NCBI RefSeq assembly: GCF_013283665.1
Contig: NZ_JABEKU010000002.1
Location: 2,136,060-2,200,059, forward strand
DNA: 64,000 bases
Direction of reading: 5' to 3'
Origin: Ensifer sesbaniae
Lineage (GTDB): Bacteria > Pseudomonadota > Alphaproteobacteria > Rhizobiales > Rhizobiaceae
Part shown: piece after piece, positions 60,687-64,000 of the stretch
Layout: each line of letters starts with the position of its first letter
Position numbering within the stretch: position 1 is the stretch's first letter
Position numbers and translations under genes: made by a program
Notes under the pieces: generated by a model
Told to the model about the DNA's origin: nothing
What the model saw: only the letters and a program-made list of their open reading frames with translations
The model's database searches: none

Positions 60687-62021
60687 ATGATGGATCCGGT
60701 CCGGCAGAGGGGGTTATTGGGCAAAGACGGCGACAGCAGAAAGTCCGAGCGGCGTTCGTCAACGACTTCGCGCGAACAGCATGGCGACAGCTTTTCGCGC
60801 AAGCTCGGCGCCGGCCTGATATCCGGTGCTGCCGATGACGATCCAAGCGGGATCGCCACCTACAGCCAGATCGGCGCGCAATTCGGCTTCTCGCTCGGCT
60901 GGACCGTGCTGTTCTGTTATCCGTTCATGGTTGGGGTGCAGGGTTTGAGCGCCCGGATTGGTGCCGTCACCGGTCAGGGTCTTGCGCTGAACCTGCGTCG
61001 GCACTACCCCGCGTCATTGGCGCGCGTGGCCACATTGATGTTGCTGATCGCGAACGTCATCAATATCGGCGCCGATCTCGCAGCGATGGGCGCGGCCCTG
61101 CGGCTGCTCGTCGGCGGGCCAGAGCTCGTCTATGCCGTGCTTTTTGGTATCGTCTGCGTGTTGCTCGAGATTTTCGTACCGTACCGACGTTATGCGATGT
61201 TTTTGAAGTGGCTGACGCTTTCGCTCTTTGCCTATGTCGCGGTCGTCTTCGTCGTCGATGTTCCCTGGATGGATGCGGCGCGTGGCGTTTTCATTCCCTC
61301 GTTTACCTTTGGCGGCGAACAGGCGATGGCGCTCGTCGCCGTGCTGGGAACGACGATCAGTCCCTACCTGCTTTTCTGGCAGGCGGGCCAAGAAGTCGAA
61401 GAGCTCGGACGACGGCATCACCCGAGATTGGGCGCCAACCCGCAAGCCGCCGAGCCGGAACTCGTGCGCATAGAGATCGACACCGTCGTCGGCATGGCAT
61501 TGTCGTGCCTCGTGGCCCTCTCGATCATGATCGCGACCGCTACAACGCTTCACGCCAACGGCACCACACACATCGTATCGTCGGCGCAAGCGGCTGAGGT
61601 TCTGCAACCGATCGCCGGCAACGTCGCCTTCGCACTCTTTGCCGCTGGCATTATTGGAACGGGCATGTTGGCGGTCCCGGTTCTGGCGGGCTCGGCCGCC
61701 TACGCCGTTGCCGAACTGTTTCAATGGACAGAAGGGCTGGATCGCGCACCTCGGAGAGCGAAAGCTTTCTATGGCACGATCGCTCTGGCAACGTTCGGTA
61801 GCGTTGCTGTCTTTCTTGTGGGGGTAGATCCGTTTCTGCTGCTCTATTGGAGTGCGGTCATCAACGGTGTGCTCGCAGGTCCCCTCATCGCCATCATGAC
61901 GATGATGGCTGCCAATCGCCGCATCATGGGCCAGCTCAATGCGCCGCGGTGGATGTTGGCACTCGGTGGTGCGACCGCCATGGTGATGGTATCCGCGACG
62001 GCCGCAATGTTGTTGCTCTAG
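60687..62021 (+). CDS. NRAMP-like divalent-metal transporter with altered metal motif
   Basis: A 444-residue membrane protein with about 11 helices. Helix 1 carries DDDPSGIATYSQIG, where classical Mn/Fe NRAMPs have DPGN, and the helix-6 region reads GTTISPYLLFWQAGQEVEE, where they have a MPH motif. The sequence otherwise follows the NRAMP plan. Such variants occur in a bacterial branch whose substrate may be Mg or another ion; not Mn by the standard site. The N-terminal ~38 residues are hydrophilic. GGCCGATC precedes ATG 60687; ATG 60690 is an alternative. Confidence 0.83.
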   Translation: MMDPVRQRGLLGKDGDSRKSERRSSTTSREQHGDSFSRKLGAGLISGAADDDPSGIATYSQIGAQFGFSLGWTVLFCYPFMVGVQGLSARIGAVTGQGLALNLRRHYPASLARVATLMLLIANVINIGADLAAMGAALRLLVGGPELVYAVLFGIVCVLLEIFVPYRRYAMFLKWLTLSLFAYVAVVFVVDVPWMDAARGVFIPSFTFGGEQAMALVAVLGTTISPYLLFWQAGQEVEELGRRHHPRLGANPQAAEPELVRIEIDTVVGMALSCLVALSIMIATATTLHANGTTHIVSSAQAAEVLQPIAGNVAFALFAAGIIGTGMLAVPVLAGSAAYAVAELFQWTEGLDRAPRRAKAFYGTIALATFGSVAVFLVGVDPFLLLYWSAVINGVLAGPLIAIMTMMAANRRIMGQLNAPRWMLALGGATAMVMVSATAAMLLL

Positions 62022-62135
62022 GAGCATCCCGAGGAGCATCCCGCTTTCGTGTCGAACCAACGGAAGCGGAAAGATGCCTTAGAATTAAAGCCCTAAGCGT
62101 CCTTGTGTGTTCATCGGAACGCTTAAGGGATGCTC
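62020..62135. repeat. REP-like palindromic element
   Basis: A ~115-bp element. A 12-bp unit (AGGAGCATCCCG) is duplicated in tandem (62020-62031, 62032-62043); GAGCATCCC (62034-62042) pairs with GGGATGCTC (62127-62135). Inside are two smaller hairpins (CCGCTT/AAGCGG and TAAGCGT/ACGCTTA). Its layout resembles the abundant palindromic intergenic elements of rhizobial genomes. Confidence 0.55.
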
Positions 62136-62157
62136 TATCCGGACTGTCGGCCGGGTC

Positions 62158-62439
62158 TCAAAGAAGAGGTGACGGTTTCTTTATTTCGTTTTCCGCGCCA
62201 TCCGTAGCGCGGATTTCTGCGCGACTGACGATGTCCATCAATTCTTTGCTGAGGGCGTTCTGATAGGCAAAGTCCGGGCTTGGAACGACACCCGGATCCT
62301 CTTCGTGATCCTGAACGACGAGATCGTCGCGCAGATGGTCCATGAGCCTTTCCCAGCATGCATCATCGCGTGCAGCAACCGCCAGGAGCGCGGTCAGGAT
62401 TTTTCGGTGAGCCATAAGCGTTAGTTCGATCTTCTCCAT
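62158..62439 (-). CDS. Small hypothetical protein divergent from the sigma factor
   Basis: A 93-residue protein, MEKIELTLMAHRKILTALLAVAARDDACWERLMDHLRDDLV..., helical with an acidic middle and a basic C-terminus. GAGG lies 6 nt before ATG 62439. It is too long and different to be NepR, but its position next to an EcfG-like sigma factor makes a regulatory role worth testing. No family recognised. Confidence 0.6.
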   Translation of the reverse strand: MEKIELTLMAHRKILTALLAVAARDDACWERLMDHLRDDLVVQDHEEDPGVVPSPDFAYQNALSKELMDIVSRAEIRATDGAENEIKKPSPLL

Positions 62440-62629
62440 TTTGTACCTCGTCTTGGCCGACAAGCTCGGCTGGATTTCTTCCAAAGGCCTCTCCAACAGG
62501 AAAGCCATCTCCAACAGGAAGGAAGCGGCGTTGGTTCCATCGTGCCGCCGGGAGCGCCGGGCTCGGAACTTAAATGCCGACCGCGCATTGTCAAAAGAGC
62601 AACTCAGCTACTCCGAAAGGCAGTATCCC

Positions 62630-63148
62630 ATGCAGTTCCCCCCTGAGATGGAAGACCAAATTCAGCCGCTGGAGACTCAGGTCATTGACCTCATTCCGGC
62701 ATTGCGGGCGTTTGCGCGCACCTTCGTCACCTCCAACTTCGAGGCGGACGATCTCCTGCAGGAAACCCTTTTCCGCGCGTTGCGGGGCATCGATGGCTTT
62801 GAACCCGGCACAAATCTGAAGTCGTGGCTCTTCACCATCATGCACAATGCCTTCCGCACGCAGTACAAATTGCGGCGGCGTGAAGCGCCAGGCGTCGTCA
62901 ATTGCGCCGAACTGCCGATACCAATGGCACCGCCACAGGAGTGGTGTGTGCTCAGCAGCGAATTGCGCACCGCGCTGGAAACGCTGGCGCCCGACCATCG
63001 GGAGGTCCTTGTCCTCGTCGCCGGCTATGGCCTGAGTTATAAGGAGGCGGCCGAGATCTGCGATTGCGCCGTTGGAACCATAAAGAGCAGATTGAGTCGA
63101 GCCCGCGATGAGCTCGCCTATCGCATGAACGGTGTGCCGGTAGGATGA
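62630..63148 (+). CDS. ECF-type RNA polymerase sigma factor (EcfG-like)
   Basis: A 172-residue sigma factor. Region 2 reads ALRAFARTFVTSNFEADDLLQETLFRAL (in order) with FEPGTNLKSWLFTIMHNAF, the pattern of the alphaproteobacterial EcfG/RpoE2 group. Region 4 reads ALETLAPDHREVLVLVAGYGLSYKEAAEICDCAVGTIKSRLSRARDEL in family order. ATG 62630 follows GAAAGGC; the longer frame to 62441 is unlikely. No NepR-PhyR pair was seen, so it is probably an additional stress sigma factor. Confidence 0.87.
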   Translation: MQFPPEMEDQIQPLETQVIDLIPALRAFARTFVTSNFEADDLLQETLFRALRGIDGFEPGTNLKSWLFTIMHNAFRTQYKLRRREAPGVVNCAELPIPMAPPQEWCVLSSELRTALETLAPDHREVLVLVAGYGLSYKEAAEICDCAVGTIKSRLSRARDELAYRMNGVPVG

Positions 63149-63165
63149 ACCGGCGCGCCTTCTGA

Positions 63166-63840
63166 TCACTGCATGAAAATCAGGTAGAGCGCGCCGACGA
63201 GGACCAAGCAGAGCAGAACGACGAAAAATCGCTTCGCGACGCGATCGGCATTCTGCCTGCGAAGCGCCCGGCGGGCGGCATCACTACGTGCAGGCCGCGT
63301 CTCGCCCGCCAAGTTTGAGACGTCGGGCCCCAGGCCGTCAGCCGTTTCTTCCTGGTCTGCGAGCGTGTTCTTGCTGACCATTTCTTCTAGCAGGTGCAGC
63401 CGGCGTCCGTACTCGGCGCCACTTTTGCCTTGGCGTTCCAGCTGCGCGAGATTGTCGTTGAGATCCGCCCGCTTTACCTCGAGGCTAAGCGGGTTGGCTG
63501 TCGCGCGGATCGTCAACGCATCCTTCGTTTCACCCGGCCGCCGCGTCAGAGATTCGACAGCAGAAACGACCTCCGGAGAGAAGCCGGAATCCAGCAGCCT
63601 TTCAGCCGTCCATCCCGGCGATTTTTCAAGTACATCATGCAGGAAGGCAACCGTCTTGGCCTTGTCGCCCTGAACGGCATCGGCAACGCGTTGACAATGC
63701 CGAATGTATGGTTCGCCTGCCTTGTCGCGTTGGCCGGCATGGGCGTGAACGGCGACTTCTCGCGCCCAAGCATGCTCTTCGGACGCGGACAGCAGGACCG
63801 GGGAGCGCCACAGGGAACGTCGATCACGGGTGTCAGCCAT
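63166..63840 (-). CDS. HD-domain phosphohydrolase with C-terminal membrane anchor
   Basis: A 224-residue protein. Residues ~22-130 form an HD domain of the RelA/SpoT hydrolase type: VHAHAGQRDKAGEPYIRHCQRVA and VAFLHDVLEKS with the HD pair, then SPEVVSAVESLTRRPGET. A basic linker leads to one membrane helix (FFVVLLCLVLVGALYLIFM) at the C-terminus. Such small HD proteins may hydrolyse (p)ppGpp or a related nucleotide. ATG 63840 lies 2 nt after the stop of the CBS gene, so the two are co-transcribed. Confidence 0.8.
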   Translation of the reverse strand: MADTRDRRSLWRSPVLLSASEEHAWAREVAVHAHAGQRDKAGEPYIRHCQRVADAVQGDKAKTVAFLHDVLEKSPGWTAERLLDSGFSPEVVSAVESLTRRPGETKDALTIRATANPLSLEVKRADLNDNLAQLERQGKSGAEYGRRLHLLEEMVSKNTLADQEETADGLGPDVSNLAGETRPARSDAARRALRRQNADRVAKRFFVVLLCLVLVGALYLIFMQ

Positions 63841-63842
63841 TG

Positions 63843-64000
63843 CTACGGCCTTTGGTTGTGAGCGCCGCCCGGAGCGGTCACACCTCTGAGGCCGATCCCC
63901 GCCAAACCAGGGTCTCGACGCGCCGCATCTGCCAGCGAAACGATGCCGACAAGACGCTTGTTACGATCAACGACGGGCAAGCGGCGTACCTGCTCGTCGC
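63843..64000 (-). CDS. CBS-domain protein, 3' end (gene runs off the window)
   Basis: The frame DEQVRRLPVVDRNKRLVGIVSLADAA (in order) is the second half of a CBS domain, followed by a short Gly/Ala-rich tail and TAG at 63843-63845. The 5' part lies beyond base 64000. CBS domains sense adenine nucleotides. It is the first gene of an operon with the HD phosphohydrolase. Confidence 0.8.
   Translation of the reverse strand, partial: DEQVRRLPVVDRNKRLVGIVSLADAARRDPGLAGIGLRGVTAPGGAHNQRP

Noticed and set aside
1..64000. CRISPR arrays, tRNA or rRNA genes, repABC replication origin
   Set aside because: No regularly spaced repeats, no cloverleaf or rRNA sequence and no RepA/RepB/RepC proteins were seen; the ParB-like protein is of the long backbone type and not RepB.

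Overview
The window looks like part of a large plasmid from a member of the Rhizobiaceae, most likely Sinorhizobium/Ensifer-like. The grounds are high GC, a Ti/pSym-type transfer set (TraA, TraC, TraD, TraG) with an IncQ/Ti-like oriT, a LuxI-type synthase, a TPR-type adenylate cyclase, and a plasmid block with DUF736, WGR, DUF932, DUF1173, ArdB and a long ParB. No rRNA, tRNA, CRISPR array or repABC origin was seen. The genus is inferred from gene content only.

Layout. (1) 0-6.7 kb holds unrelated accessory genes: an eroded MNT-HEPN protein, a small Cys-rich secreted protein, an M20 amidohydrolase, an adenylate cyclase with TPRs, a SHOCT protein and an IS701-type transposase scar. (2) 6.7-12.7 kb is a compact BMP-type ABC transporter operon (binding protein, ATPase, two permeases) ending in a CodA-like cytosine deaminase, so uptake of a base or nucleoside is coupled to deamination. 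(3) 13.4-21.3 kb is a polyamine-type ABC transporter followed by a TauD-like dioxygenase, an RraA-like protein, a C-N hydrolase and an MmgE/PrpD protein: a probable catabolic cluster of unknown substrate. Integrase fragments and a broken parDE pair lie at 21.4-22.5 kb, followed by an ornithine-cyclodeaminase-like gene and a second MmgE/PrpD gene. (4) 25.2-28.2 kb on the minus strand has luxI, an atypical OmpR-type regulator and an amidohydrolase in probable operon order, with no LuxR beside them.

(5) 28.9-29.5 kb is an intact RelBE-type toxin-antitoxin pair. (6) 29.7-37.0 kb is the conjugation module: traA diverges from traC-traD-traG, with oriT and a 28-bp operator-like inverted repeat between them. 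(7) 37.0-43.4 kb is a graveyard of toxin-antitoxin modules: two PemK-like toxins and a VapC toxin are frameshifted while their antitoxins are intact, a third antitoxin is a fragment, and only a TacAT (GNAT/DUF1778) pair is complete. Decayed WGR and unknown genes lie among them. (8) 43.5-53.3 kb is plasmid housekeeping: DUF2493, Toprim, DUF1173, DUF932, ArdB antirestriction and a 718-aa ParB-like protein, many separated by strong GC-rich hairpins. A zinT gene with a Zur-box-like palindrome is inserted here. The operator at traC is repeated at DUF1173, 12.7 kb away, which suggests shared control of transfer and backbone genes.

(9) 54-64 kb returns to accessory or chromosome-like genes: a TerC/DUF475 membrane protein, an EamA exporter, a glyoxalase I, an amino-acid binding protein, an SDR, a LysR regulator divergent from a tautomerase, an atypical NRAMP-like transporter, an ECF sigma factor, an HD phosphohydrolase with a membrane anchor, and the 3' end of a CBS-domain gene running off the window.
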